Of a DNA stretch of 64,000 bases, positions 9,228 to 17,919 are shown piece after piece. Numbering within the stretch: the stretch's first letter is position 1; each line of letters begins with the position of its first letter. Source of the DNA: Devosia sp. MC521. GTDB lineage: Bacteria > Pseudomonadota > Alphaproteobacteria > Rhizobiales > Devosiaceae. Location: assembly GCF_014127105.1 (NCBI RefSeq), contig NZ_CP059902.1, positions 2,389,001-2,453,000 of the forward strand, written 5' to 3'. Both the position numbers and the translations under genes were made by a program. The notes beneath the pieces were generated by a model. It saw nothing but the letters and a program-made list of their open reading frames with translations, was not told the origin of the DNA and made no database searches.

Positions 9228-10319
9228 TCAACGGATACGCGACTTCAACGCGAGGATGCGTTGGTAACTCTGGTCAATATTTTTTGCAAATTCTGGGTCG
9301 CGTTCCGCCTCGGAAACGAGGATGTCGCGGATTTCTTTCCCCAGTCCTGGTCGATATTCGGCCGTGTTGGAAAACAGAAGTACGTCCACACCAGCGCGGA
9401 CAGCGCGCGTCACGGTCTGTTCGAGCGTGTAGTGATCGCGGATTGCACCCATTTCGAGATCGTCAGTGATGACCACGCCGTCAAAGCCAATGTCATTGCG
9501 GAGCACGCCATCGATCCACTGCCGGGACAAAGAGGACGGGGTTTTATCCCCGGCGTCGGAATAATCCGCGTGATAGAGGTGCCCGACCATCACCATGTCC
9601 ATCAAGCCATCCGCCTGCATGAGACGATAAGGCTCAAGCTCGGCATCAGACCAGGTTTTGGTGATGTCGACATAGCCTTCGTGACTATCGGCGGTAGACG
9701 AGCCGTGTCCGGGGAAATGCTTGAGTGCAGTCACCAGGCCCGCCTCATGATGCGCTTGGATAAAGGCACTGTCATAGGCTGCCACCACCGCAGGATCTGC
9801 CGAATAAGCACGGCCAAACTTGGCGATGATCTGATTGTTGAGATTGGTATTGAGGTCTGCCACAGGGCCGAAATTGACCGAGAAACCGACGTCGGCAATG
9901 CCGCGCGCCATTTCGGCATAGATCATCTCGGCTTGCTCAACCGAGTTGACCGCTGCAATCCGGGCCGCATTGGGGATTTCTTTAAACCCAACATCTTTGG
10001 TCAGGCGTTCTACCGACCCGCCCTCTTGGTCGAGGGTGATAAAGGGCTTTAAGTCTGGAGACGCAGCGCGAAAACTGGCGTTCAATTCGGCGACGCCGGC
10101 AAGGCTGGAGACATTCTTTTTCAAGAACATGACCCCGCCAATTGCCCCTTCGGCCAATTGCTCGGTAACGGCGACAACGCCCTTGGACTTGGGGGAAGTG
10201 CCTTCAAAGCCCACCACGACCATTTGCCCCGCCTTTTCGGCAAGGCTGGCAGCTGCGGCGGCGGAGACCGAACCCAAAAGCACAGCGATAAACGCAAAAG
10301 TTCGAAGCAAAGCAATCAC
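9228..10319 (-). CDS. Secreted glycoside hydrolase family 3 protein, beta-N-acetylhexosaminidase-like
   Basis: 363 residues, starting at GTG. A signal peptide (ALLRTFAFIAVLLGSVSAAAAA) is followed by a single GH3 catalytic barrel. Diagnostic parts are LDQEGGSVERL, the KHFPGHGSSTADSH loop that carries the catalytic His/Asp pair of NagZ-type enzymes, and VITDDLEMGAI with the nucleophile Asp. NagZ-like enzymes remove N-acetylglucosamine from muropeptides. Classical NagZ is cytoplasmic, whereas this one has an export signal, so it may act on murein or other glycans in the periplasm. It lacks the second GH3 domain of large glucosidases. Confidence 0.85.
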   Translation of the reverse strand: MIALLRTFAFIAVLLGSVSAAAAASLAEKAGQMVVVGFEGTSPKSKGVVAVTEQLAEGAIGGVMFLKKNVSSLAGVAELNASFRAASPDLKPFITLDQEGGSVERLTKDVGFKEIPNAARIAAVNSVEQAEMIYAEMARGIADVGFSVNFGPVADLNTNLNNQIIAKFGRAYSADPAVVAAYDSAFIQAHHEAGLVTALKHFPGHGSSTADSHEGYVDITKTWSDAELEPYRLMQADGLMDMVMVGHLYHADYSDAGDKTPSSLSRQWIDGVLRNDIGFDGVVITDDLEMGAIRDHYTLEQTVTRAVRAGVDVLLFSNTAEYRPGLGKEIRDILVSEAERDPEFAKNIDQSYQRILALKSRIR

Positions 10320-10411
10320 CTGGTTACGCGCAGAGGAGCAAATGGACCGTCAAAAATGTCCATAGCGTGGTGAAAATGCATTTTTTAGGTGCAGAGCCAG
10401 CACCAAAGCGC

Positions 10412-10513
10412 GATAATGGCCCCAGGTGGACGCAATGCCGGATGTTCAACCTTTCATCCGACAACCATCATACTTTTCGGGCGGAGACCGCAGGGTCGCC
10501 GCCCGTTTTTTTT
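10412..10513 (+). ncRNA. Candidate small RNA between the GH3 gene and acs
   Basis: A + strand stretch with no gene ends in a strong terminator pointing away from every neighbouring gene (both flanking genes are on the - strand). Upstream of it lies a hairpin CGGATG (10439-10444) / CATCCG (10455-10460) whose loop TTCAACCTTT is single-stranded and CU-rich, then a 17-base unpaired stretch and the terminator stem. A GATAAT at 10412-10417 could be a -10 element, but no good -35 is seen, so the 5' end is a guess. Family unknown. Confidence 0.4.
10478..10513 (+). terminator. Rho-independent terminator on the + strand
   Basis: CGGGCGG (10478-10484) pairs with CCGCCCG (10499-10505), with an inner GACC-GCAG-GGTC stem, and is followed by eight T. 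Read on the - strand there is no T-run, so it does not serve acs. Confidence 0.8.
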
Positions 10514-10517
10514 CGTT

Positions 10518-12467
10518 TTAGACCTTGTTCTGGCGGTTGGCGATGAGATCATCCACCACTGCCGGATCTGCTAGGGTCGAGGTATCGCCCAATGCGCCAA
10601 AGTCATTTTCGGCGACCTTGCGCAGGATACGGCGCATGATCTTGCCCGAACGGGTCTTCGGCAGGCCAGGAGCCCACTGAATATAGTCTGGCGACGCGAT
10701 CGGACCGATTTCCTTACGAACCCAATTGCGCAGTTCAGCGCGCAACTCGTCACTGGAACTCTCACCAGCCATCAGCGTGACATAGCAATAAATGCCCTGC
10801 CCCTTGATGTCGTGTGGGAAGCCAACGACAGCGGCCTCGGATACCTTTGGATGGGCGACCAGAGCGCTTTCCACTTCGGCGGTGCCGAGGCGGTGACCCG
10901 AGACGTTGAGAACGTCGTCGACGCGACCGGTGATCCAATAGTAGCCGTCTTCATCGCGACGGCAGCCGTCGCCCGTGAAGTAATAGCCCTTGTAGGTTTC
11001 GAAATAGGTCGAAACGAAGCGACCATGATCGCCCCAAATGGTGCGCGCCTGCCCCGGCCAAGAATCCTTGATGGCAAGAACGCCTTCGCCCTTGGTCTGA
11101 TCCTGCAGCTTGCCTTCTGGCGAGAGCACAACCGGCTGAACACCATAGAATGGCACGGTGGCCGAGCCCGGCTTGGTCGGTGTTGCACCCGGGAACGGGG
11201 CAATCATATGGCCACCGGTCTCGGTCTGCCACCACGCATCAACGATGCCGCAGCGGTCCTTACCGATGTGCTTGCGATACCACATCCATGCTTCTGGATT
11301 GATCGGTTCACCAACAGTGCCGAGAAGGCGCAGCGAAGGCATGTCATGCTTATCAGCATATTCAGAACCAGCACCCATAAGCGCGCGAATGGCGGTTGGT
11401 GCGGTGTGGAAGATGTTGACGTTATGACGCTCAACCACCTGCCAGAAACGGCTGGAGTCTGGCCAAGATGGAATGCCTTCGAACATGACCGTGGTCGCGC
11501 CATTGGCGAGCGGGCCATAGACGATGTAGCTGTGGCCAGTGATCCAACCCACGTCTGCCGTGCACCAGAACACTTCGCCACGACGATAATCGAAGCTGCG
11601 CTCATGGGTCAGCGAGGCATAGGTGAGATAGCCGCCAGAGGTGTGCAGCACGCCCTTTGGCTTGCCGGTTGAACCAGAGGTGTAGAGGATGAACAGCGGA
11701 TCTTCCGCATTCATTGGCTCTGGGTCATGGAAGGGTTCAACGCCAGCGGCGGCTTCATGCCACCAGACGTCGCGCGCGCCCTTCATGTCGACAGTGCCGC
11801 CCGTATTCTCGACAACGAGAACCTTGGACACGCCGGGGCAATTCTGCAGGGCAGCATCGACGTTCGCCTTGAGGGGAACAGTCTTGCCACCGCGACGGCC
11901 TTCGTCAGCGGTGATGACCAGCGATGAATCGCAGTCATTGATGCGGCCAGCCAGCGAATCCGGCGAGAACCCGCCAAACACAACAGAGTGAACCGCACCG
12001 ATGCGCGCGCAAGCGAGCATGGCATAGGCCGCCTCTGGAATCATTGGCAGGTAAATGGTGACGCGATCACCCTTTTTGACGCCCAGCTTCTTGAGGACGT
12101 TTGCGCAGCGGCAGACTTTCTCATGCAGCGTGCGGTAGGTGATATGTAGTGCTTCGTCGGCCGGATTGTCCGGCTCCCAGATAATCGCAACGTCATCGCC
12201 ACGCTCGGCAAGGTGCCGATCAATGCAGTTGGCAGCAACGTTCAGGACACCGTCTTCGAACCATTTGATCGAGACATCCGGATAGGCAAATGTGGTGTTC
12301 TTGATTGTCTTGGGGAAGCTTACCCAATCCAGCCGCTTGGCCTGGTCTGCCCAAAAACCATCGGGGTCTTCTACCGAACGACGATAGTCGGCCTGGTATT
12401 GGTCCTGCTTGGTGTGGGTGTGCGCGAGTGCTTCAGCGCTTGGCTGGAATACGAGCTGTTCGCTCAT
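10518..12467 (-). CDS. acs: Acetyl-coenzyme A synthetase
   Basis: About 649 residues, the normal length for Acs. It converts acetate, ATP and CoA to acetyl-CoA through an acetyl-AMP intermediate in the cytoplasm. Visible motifs are [14 protein letters not shown] (A3 phosphate loop), WWQTETGGH (A5), the hinge region [14 protein letters not shown], and [10 protein letters not shown] near the C-terminus, whose Lys is the site acetylated by Pat-type enzymes in this family. The ATG at 12467 is chosen because GGGAGG lies 6 bases before it; the ATG at 12473 would abut that site. The GNAT gene diverging upstream is not an obvious Pat homologue. Confidence 0.97.
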   Translation of the reverse strand: MSEQLVFQPSAEALAHTHTKQDQYQADYRRSVEDPDGFWADQAKRLDWVSFPKTIKNTTFAYPDVSIKWFEDGVLNVAANCIDRHLAERGDDVAIIWEPDNPADEALHITYRTLHEKVCRCANVLKKLGVKKGDRVTIYLPMIPEAAYAMLACARIGAVHSVVFGGFSPDSLAGRINDCDSSLVITADEGRRGGKTVPLKANVDAALQNCPGVSKVLVVENTGGTVDMKGARDVWWHEAAAGVEPFHDPEPMNAEDPLFILYTSGSTGKPKGVLHTSGGYLTYASLTHERSFDYRRGEVFWCTADVGWITGHSYIVYGPLANGATTVMFEGIPSWPDSSRFWQVVERHNVNIFHTAPTAIRALMGAGSEYADKHDMPSLRLLGTVGEPINPEAWMWYRKHIGKDRCGIVDAWWQTETGGHMIAPFPGATPTKPGSATVPFYGVQPVVLSPEGKLQDQTKGEGVLAIKDSWPGQARTIWGDHGRFVSTYFETYKGYYFTGDGCRRDEDGYYWITGRVDDVLNVSGHRLGTAEVESALVAHPKVSEAAVVGFPHDIKGQGIYCYVTLMAGESSSDELRAELRNWVRKEIGPIASPDYIQWAPGLPKTRSGKIMRRILRKVAENDFGALGDTSTLADPAVVDDLIANRQNKV

Positions 12468-12656
12468 AGGCATCCTCCCTTCGTCTCTCCCACAACTGTT
12501 CTACCTGACACCGCAACTATGCGGCAAGTACCGTGGGAGTCGCTGACCGTCTTACACCAGCATGGGGGCTTGCCGAAATGGCAGGTGAGAACCCATTAAC
12601 AGCTAACCTGTTAGTGTGGCGAAACGCACCAAGAAGCGCGTCCATTGAGGGGGCTC

Positions 12657-13220
12657 ATGGCAGAGATGACAGTACGGGCGGCGACGCCCGCAGATATCGG
12701 CCTCGTGCATCGGCAGTTGGCTGCGGTGATCCACGAGTCACCCCATTATTCAGAGCGTTTCAAAGCCCATGAGGCGGCGCGGCTGGACAAAACCTTCCTC
12801 CGCAATTTGCTCGCGATTGACCCGTGGCACATCATGATCATGTGTAGCGACGGTGTGCCGGGTGGCGCGATGGTTTCAGGTCCTGAATGCGGCGCAGTCT
12901 TCCGCTATTGGTCCTGGGTATTCCCACAGGCACGGCAAACCAAGCTGGGCATGTTTGGCATGCGGGCCTTCGACGAGCATTGGGACAATGGCCGGTTTCA
13001 CAAGGCCTATACCTATGTGCGGCCTGACAATGCCGTGGCGCGCGCTTTGCTCAAACGCTACGGCTATCGGGAAACGGCGCTGCTGGAAAAGCACATATTC
13101 GGCGAGGACTATCTCGTCATCGAAAAGTTCTACACGCGCCAAGATGGGCCTTATGACAGTGGCTATATGGGGCGTTTGGGCCGTCTCAAGAAACAGATCA
13201 GGCAGTTGGTCGGCGGCTAG
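12657..13220 (+). CDS. GNAT family N-acetyltransferase
   Basis: 187 residues from the ATG at 12657, which has GAGGGGG just upstream; the in-frame TTG at 12645 lacks such a site. The N-terminal MTVRAATPADIGLVHRQL and the late VARALLKRYGYRETAL are the first strand and C-terminal helix of a GNAT fold. The middle, with the usual acetyl-CoA loop, is atypical, so the substrate cannot be inferred. It diverges from acs and converges with the flippase gene, overlapping it by 4 bases at the stop codons. Confidence 0.65.
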   Translation: MAEMTVRAATPADIGLVHRQLAAVIHESPHYSERFKAHEAARLDKTFLRNLLAIDPWHIMIMCSDGVPGGAMVSGPECGAVFRYWSWVFPQARQTKLGMFGMRAFDEHWDNGRFHKAYTYVRPDNAVARALLKRYGYRETALLEKHIFGEDYLVIEKFYTRQDGPYDSGYMGRLGRLKKQIRQLVGG

Positions 13221-14488
13221 CGCGCGAAATATTGGCGAATGGAGACATCGACCTTGGCGACGCGCCAAGCGATGAGCCAGAGCACCAGCGACCATAGGCT
13301 AATGGCGAGGCACGCCGAAACGGCCGCGCCGACGAGGCCATAGGCGGGCACGAGGGCCAGATTGCCCAAGACGAGCGCCGATAGGCCGATGATGACGGCA
13401 GGAATGCTGGCCCAAGGGTGATCATAGATCGACAGCACCATGGCGGCCGGCCCCAAGAGCGAGCGCACCAGCAAGGCCAGCGACAGCAAGACCAAGGGCC
13501 ACAGGCCAGCGCCAAAACCTTCACCAAAGATTGAAAGCGCCAAGGGGCCAAAAATGATGACCCCGACCAGCATCACCAGCGCCGCAAGGCTGGCAGCAAG
13601 ATTGGCCTCCCCCACTTTACGCAAGAAGCCAGCCCGATCGGCATTGGCCTCGCGCTCGAAGATTTCGGGGAGAATGACGGCATAGACCGCAGCGACGCCG
13701 AAAGACACCAGAACGAAAATCCGGCTGACGACGCCAAAGATCGCCAGATCCTCTTTGCTCAGCTGGGTCGAGAGCAGCAGAAGGTCGATGTCGAAGAAGA
13801 AATCGGTGGCTAGACCAATGATCACCCAAGGTAGGGCAAAGCGCCACCAACGGCGGGTTTCGGGCTGTGAGGGCTCAAGCGCAATGGGAAGCTTGCGCAG
13901 GATCGCAAGAACATAGGCGAACTGCAGTGCGGCAATCGCCAGAAAACCGAACGCAATGGCCCACAGCAAGGTGGTGAAGCCTTCGGTCGGTTGCTCGATG
14001 AAGGTGAGACAAACGAGGAAAGTGGCAACCACCATCATCGGGCGGAAAAGACTATCGGCGAAATAGCCCGCATAGGGGCGCTTGAGGCCCACGAGCACAG
14101 CACCACTGATGTAGTTGACCGCAGTGGCACAGGCCAGAATGACGATGGGCAGATGCAGCGCGCCCTGCCCCAAAAGCGCCAGCACCAGAACAACGCCGAA
14201 GCAGATCGCGACATGGGCATAAGCGCGCTTGATAAAGGCGACGAGTTTTCCGGTTTCGCGCTTGGCCGCATATTCGGCAACGAAGTAAGTGCCGATGGTC
14301 TGAAAGCCTAAGGGCATAAAGCAGGCGATCAGATTTACCGCTGCAATAGCGAGCATATAGTCCGCAAGGATCGCTGCGCCCCATGCGCGGGCAATCAGCG
14401 CCTGGACGATAAAGGTGAGCCCTGCCCCCGCAAGGCGACTGGCAAAAATAATGCTCGACTGCGACGCGAGCCGTCCGACAAAACTCAT
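13217..14488 (-). CDS. Polysaccharide flippase-like membrane protein (Wzx/MVF type)
   Basis: 423 residues with 12-14 hydrophobic segments and the N-terminal SSIIFASRLAGAGLTFIVQALIAR typical of oligosaccharide flippases of the MOP superfamily. Such proteins move lipid-linked sugars across the inner membrane. The gene overlaps the upstream FemAB-like gene by 4 bases, so the two are translated together. That suggests a joint role in building or decorating an envelope glycan, although no glycosyltransferase lies nearby. Substrate unknown. Confidence 0.75.
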   Translation of the reverse strand: MSFVGRLASQSSIIFASRLAGAGLTFIVQALIARAWGAAILADYMLAIAAVNLIACFMPLGFQTIGTYFVAEYAAKRETGKLVAFIKRAYAHVAICFGVVLVLALLGQGALHLPIVILACATAVNYISGAVLVGLKRPYAGYFADSLFRPMMVVATFLVCLTFIEQPTEGFTTLLWAIAFGFLAIAALQFAYVLAILRKLPIALEPSQPETRRWWRFALPWVIIGLATDFFFDIDLLLLSTQLSKEDLAIFGVVSRIFVLVSFGVAAVYAVILPEIFEREANADRAGFLRKVGEANLAASLAALVMLVGVIIFGPLALSIFGEGFGAGLWPLVLLSLALLVRSLLGPAAMVLSIYDHPWASIPAVIIGLSALVLGNLALVPAYGLVGAAVSACLAISLWSLVLWLIAWRVAKVDVSIRQYFAR

Positions 14489-15660
14489 GAAAACTGTCGA
14501 TCCAAGGGCGGTAATGGTTGATCGGACTGGGCAATATTGCGGTTGGCGCGACTGAGGGTGCGGCGCAGGCGATGAAGCATCTCCCGGGCGCTCAAGGCCC
14601 CAACTCCCAAAGCATAGGCCAGAGGGTTGGAGGCATAATTGACCACAGGAGGAACCGGGGTAATGACGCCACGCGACCCCACCATGCCTTTTTTGAATTG
14701 ATGGAGGCCGAGGAAGCCATCGGTCCCGCCGAGATCATACCAATCGGCATCTGTGTTCTGGCTGAGCCATTGGATGATGTGGAAGTGGAGGAAATAGCCC
14801 GCGCGCAAAGGCAGCGCCGCAGCATTCGTCGCGCCATAGAGATAAACGGCGCGCTTGCCAGCTTTAAAAATGACCGCGCCCGCTACGAGCGTGTCACCCT
14901 CGTAGACATAGAACAGCGCCGGGCGCAGCGCAGGATCGAGCGCAAAGAGCTTATCCAGCGTGTCAAAAGCAGAAAAATCGGGGAACAACTTACGCTCTGA
15001 CATAGCGGCATAGAGCGACTTGAACGCGCCAAGCTGTTCGGGCGGAGCGGGTTCAAAGCGCAGATTGTTTTTCTCAGACTTGTTCAGTTGGCGCCGCCAG
15101 GTTTGATCAAAGCTAGCGCGCAGCTCACCCTCTGAGAGTTGCAATTTGACGAGATAGCGATCGGGATAGGTGAGCGCATAGCCGCGCTTGAACCCTGCCC
15201 CGCGCAGTGCAGCATAATCAGCATTGTGCGGATCGGTGCTGGCATGGGGAAGGATCGACACCAACATCCCGCGCTTATCGGCATATTCGGCCTTCAGCGC
15301 TGCCACCATAGCGCTATAAATTGCATCAGCTTCTGGATGCTGGGTGTCAGCGATCATCGGCGCCCACTTGGCAATGGCGATAGAGGATAGCCCACCAGGC
15401 AAGCGCTGAATCATGATCAGCACACCACCAACCGGCACATTGCCGACGTAAAACAGATTGGGCTCCAGAATGACGGAGGGCCAGCGCATTTGCGCAAAGG
15501 CAAAGATCTGCTCCTGACAGACCGTGTCGAACCCCGAAATGATCGCATCCCAATCATCGGCACCGACCAGCCGACGTGTCAGCTCGATAGTATCCGCCCG
15601 AAGCGCGCCGCTCGGACGCAACATCTCGACGCGATCAACAGAACTAACTGCAGCGGACAT
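14485..15660 (-). CDS. FemAB/BioF2-like GNAT domain protein
   Basis: 391 residues. The C-terminal half carries the double-GNAT core seen in FemAB-related and PF13480 (BioF2-like) proteins: FDQTWRRQLNKSEKNNLRFE, a central ALFYVYEGDTLVAGAVIF and WYDLGGTDGFLGLHQFKKG. The last motif (GGxDGxxxxxxFKxG) is the family signature. FemAB enzymes add amino acids to peptidoglycan precursors; alphaproteobacterial members are often found with exopolysaccharide genes instead. It is the first gene of a pair with the flippase. Its ribosome binding site lies inside a strong hairpin (see 15667-15698), which points to translational control. Confidence 0.75.
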   Translation of the reverse strand: MSAAVSSVDRVEMLRPSGALRADTIELTRRLVGADDWDAIISGFDTVCQEQIFAFAQMRWPSVILEPNLFYVGNVPVGGVLIMIQRLPGGLSSIAIAKWAPMIADTQHPEADAIYSAMVAALKAEYADKRGMLVSILPHASTDPHNADYAALRGAGFKRGYALTYPDRYLVKLQLSEGELRASFDQTWRRQLNKSEKNNLRFEPAPPEQLGAFKSLYAAMSERKLFPDFSAFDTLDKLFALDPALRPALFYVYEGDTLVAGAVIFKAGKRAVYLYGATNAAALPLRAGYFLHFHIIQWLSQNTDADWYDLGGTDGFLGLHQFKKGMVGSRGVITPVPPVVNYASNPLAYALGVGALSAREMLHRLRRTLSRANRNIAQSDQPLPPLDRQFS

Positions 15661-15666
15661 AAAAAC

Positions 15667-15698
15667 ATCTTCCGGACGGCATTCAACATCCGGAAGAT
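15667..15698 (-). promoter_or_regulatory. Perfect 10-bp hairpin covering the ribosome binding site of the FemAB-like gene
   Basis: ATCTTCCGGA (15667-15676) and TCCGGAAGAT (15689-15698) pair around 12 bases. On the mRNA the 3' arm contains GGAAGA, the only plausible Shine-Dalgarno sequence, and the stem ends 6 bases before the ATG at 15660. The folded form should block initiation. Confidence 0.65.
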
Positions 15699-15772
15699 AA
15701 AACGCTCACATGTTTAAATTCCTACTGCGCCAGTGAAAGCCCAGAGAGCTTTTCACTATCGTTTCGCAACTC

Positions 15773-16462
15773 TTAATGTGCAGCCGCCACATGCGGCGTG
15801 TAGAGGAACGGAATTTCCGGGATAGCAACAAAGCTACCAACGCCCTCGAGCAACATCCGAACGGCGACAAAGAGAATGATGAGTAGACCAACCCAAGCGA
15901 TCCAGCGGAACTTGTGCAGGAGGCGCGCAATAAAAGACGCCGCGACGCCCATGAGCACTACAGACAGCGCCAGACCAAAGACCATTGCTTCGATGTGATG
16001 TTGCGCTGCGCCGGCTACCGCCAAAACATTGTCCAGCGACATGGACACGTCGGCGATAACGATCTGGGTCACCGCCTGCCGAAGGGTTTTCTTTGGCGCC
16101 TTGCCGGCAACACGTCCGTCAGCATTGATATCAGCGTTGTCGAGGGCTTCATGCGCCTCCACTTCATCCTGATGAGAAACACTAAGTTCGCGGTACATTT
16201 TCCAGCAAACCCAGAACAGCAGCGCGCCCCCAGCAACGAGCAAGCCTCCGCCCAGAGAGAGAAGCTCGATGGTGATCAACGCGAAGATAATGCGCAGTCC
16301 CGTAGCGGCCAGAATACCGATGAGAATTGCTTTACGACGCAGGTCGGAGGCTAGCCCGGCCGCGGCCAAACCAATGACCACCGCGTTATCACCAGCGAGG
16401 ACGAGATCGATAAAAATTACTTGCAGGAGCGATGACAGAAAACTCGAGTCTATGCCAAACAT
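15773..16462 (-). CDS. TerC family membrane protein (YjbE type)
   Basis: 229 residues, about seven membrane segments. The two paired acidic motifs of the family are present: IDLVLAGDNAVVIGLA near the N-terminus and IADVSMSLDNVLAVAG in the middle, separated by a cytoplasmic loop (about residues 95-120). TerC/Alx/YceF proteins are linked to manganese export and metal stress, sometimes to metallation of secreted proteins. The yybP-ykoY riboswitch that often precedes such genes was not recognised here. Monocistronic by spacing. Confidence 0.85.
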   Translation of the reverse strand: MFGIDSSFLSSLLQVIFIDLVLAGDNAVVIGLAAAGLASDLRRKAILIGILAATGLRIIFALITIELLSLGGGLLVAGGALLFWVCWKMYRELSVSHQDEVEAHEALDNADINADGRVAGKAPKKTLRQAVTQIVIADVSMSLDNVLAVAGAAQHHIEAMVFGLALSVVLMGVAASFIARLLHKFRWIAWVGLLIILFVAVRMLLEGVGSFVAIPEIPFLYTPHVAAAH

Positions 16463-16655
16463 CGAAAAATTGTCCCAGAGTATTGGCAGCGCTATACGCC
16501 TGCTCGGCTAAACTGGGAATGCTCTTTGTCAGGCACAGATCACACACAAGCCATGACACTTGCGCATAGGGCGAGCCGAGAGCCTCGATTAAGAGGCTAT
16601 CGTGCGGCCAGAACAGAATTTTAAGATTAGAAAATCCACGAAGACCTGAAGGCCT

Positions 16656-16731
<76 letters not shown>

Positions 16732-16741
16732 GTAAGGGTTT

Positions 16742-16757
16742 GGGTGATTTCTCACCC
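16742..16757 (-). repeat. Spacer hairpin between tRNA-Lys copies 3 and 4
   Basis: GGGTGA-tttc-TCACCC, a perfect 6-bp stem. The neighbouring spacer has GGATGA-tttc-TCATCC at 16877-16892: both arms changed together, so pairing is kept. Likely a processing signal in the primary transcript. Confidence 0.7.
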
Positions 16758-16790
16758 CTTCGTATTCTGACCACCGAGGTTAGAAAACCT

Positions 16791-16866
<76 letters not shown>

Positions 16867-16876
16867 GTAAGGGTTT

Positions 16877-16892
16877 GGATGATTTCTCATCC
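16877..16892 (-). repeat. Spacer hairpin between tRNA-Lys copies 2 and 3
   Basis: GGATGA-tttc-TCATCC; the compensated counterpart of the hairpin at 16742-16757. Confidence 0.7.
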
Positions 16893-16925
16893 CTTCGTAT
16901 TCGGACCACCGAGGTTAGAAAACCT

Positions 16926-17001
<76 letters not shown>

Positions 17002-17055
17002 GAAAGGGTTTGGCCGGAGCCAAGAAACAAAACCTCAATGAAGAGATTTAGACTT

Positions 17056-17131
<76 letters not shown>

Positions 17132-17167
17132 GAAGGCGGTGTGAACCGCCGTCACCAAAGTGGGTGC

Positions 17168-17196
17168 TATGTAACAAGCGAGTTTCCGACTGTCCA
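17168..17196 (-). promoter_or_regulatory. Promoter of the tRNA-Lys array
   Basis: On the - strand, TGGACA (17196-17191) and TACATA (17173-17168) are 17 bases apart, close to a sigma-70 consensus. A GGCGGT-tcac-ACCGCC hairpin at 17135-17150 sits in the leader just before the first tRNA. Confidence 0.6.
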
Positions 17197-17234
17197 GCGT
17201 GAAAAATGCTGGATGTGTATAACTTTGCTGAGAG

Positions 17235-17450
17235 TTAGGCAGGCTGCGCTTTTCGGCACCGCAGATAGGAATAGTCTGACATTTCAACGACATTGGCGCC
17301 GAAGGTGGACAGCTGCGCCTGCTGATCTTCCAACAGCGTCACCGTGCGCGCGATGATGTATCGAATCTCTTCAGTCCGGTCGTCATCCCCCTCGAGAATG
17401 GACACGGCGCGCAACAGGTAGTCACGTGCGAGCAGATGCGATGATTGCAT
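17235..17450 (-). CDS. Small hypothetical protein, 71 residues
   Basis: The start is the ATG at 17450, with GGAG 7 bases upstream (GGAGCCTCCTATG); an in-frame extension to 17534 has no ribosome site. The sequence begins MQSSHLLARDYLLRAVSILEG and is helical and acidic in its first half (ILEGDDDRTEEIRYIIARTV). There is no signal peptide or membrane segment. I do not recognise a family. It lies upstream of, and on the same strand as, the tRNA-Lys array and could read into it, although the array has its own promoter. Confidence 0.55.
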   Translation of the reverse strand: MQSSHLLARDYLLRAVSILEGDDDRTEEIRYIIARTVTLLEDQQAQLSTFGANVVEMSDYSYLRCRKAQPA

Positions 17451-17680
17451 AGGAGGCTCCGCAATGAGTTTTGGAGAAGACACTGGTTGAAACAGGCGCG
17501 AATTTGCCTGACCCAAGTTGCAGCGCTGTTGCACTGTCCGACGTAGATTAAGTCAAATGCGACAGATTCCAGTAAAGTGCTGTGGTATGTAAAATTTGTC
17601 GATACGGATGAGTTTAATCACGGGGGCGAGAGGTGGGGTTTTGGGGTGCGTTTTGACCTGTGATATTTCAGGGGTTTAGG

Positions 17681-17711
17681 GTGTGGTTGGAGGTGTGGTT
17701 GGAGGTGTGGT
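17681..17711. repeat. 12-bp tandem repeat
   Basis: GTGTGGTTGGAG at 17681-17692 and 17693-17704, then GTGTGGT at 17705-17711. Confidence 0.8.
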
Positions 17712-17714
17712 GGG

Positions 17715-17841
17715 CCCCTCACCCGACGCGACGCACCGACCAAGCCATTCGAGCGTCGCTCTCACGGCCTTCTCCGCTAAGATCGGTCCACCGGAGCGAT
17801 CTCTTCACGCTGCGAAGCCCCCGAAGGGAGAGGTGAAGAGA
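17715..17841. repeat. Dispersed intergenic repeat, copy 2
   Basis: Begins CCCCTCACCCG and ends GGGAGAGGTGAAGAGA, the same ends as the copy at 6961-7015, but with a longer, different interior of about 100 bases. Confidence 0.55.
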
Positions 17842-17919
17842 ACAGCGACGAAAAACCTGGGGTCGGGGTGGCTTGCCTGAGGGTAGACTGGGGGACGATT
17901 CGTACGAAGGAATAGCCCT

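Larger units (their letters stand above)
17451..17919. other. Gene-free region with short tandem repeats and a dispersed repeat
   Basis: No gene seen in 469 bases. The first half is AT-richer than its surroundings. From 17681 there are two exact copies of the 12-mer GTGTGGTTGGAG and a partial third, followed directly by the dispersed repeat. Confidence 0.6.

Noticed and set aside
15661..15772. yybP-ykoY manganese riboswitch near the TerC gene
   Set aside because: This segment is downstream of the TerC gene on its strand, and the upstream region (16463-16655) shows no conserved aptamer loops.
17681..17711. CRISPR-like array
   Set aside because: Units are only 12 bases, contiguous and without spacers.
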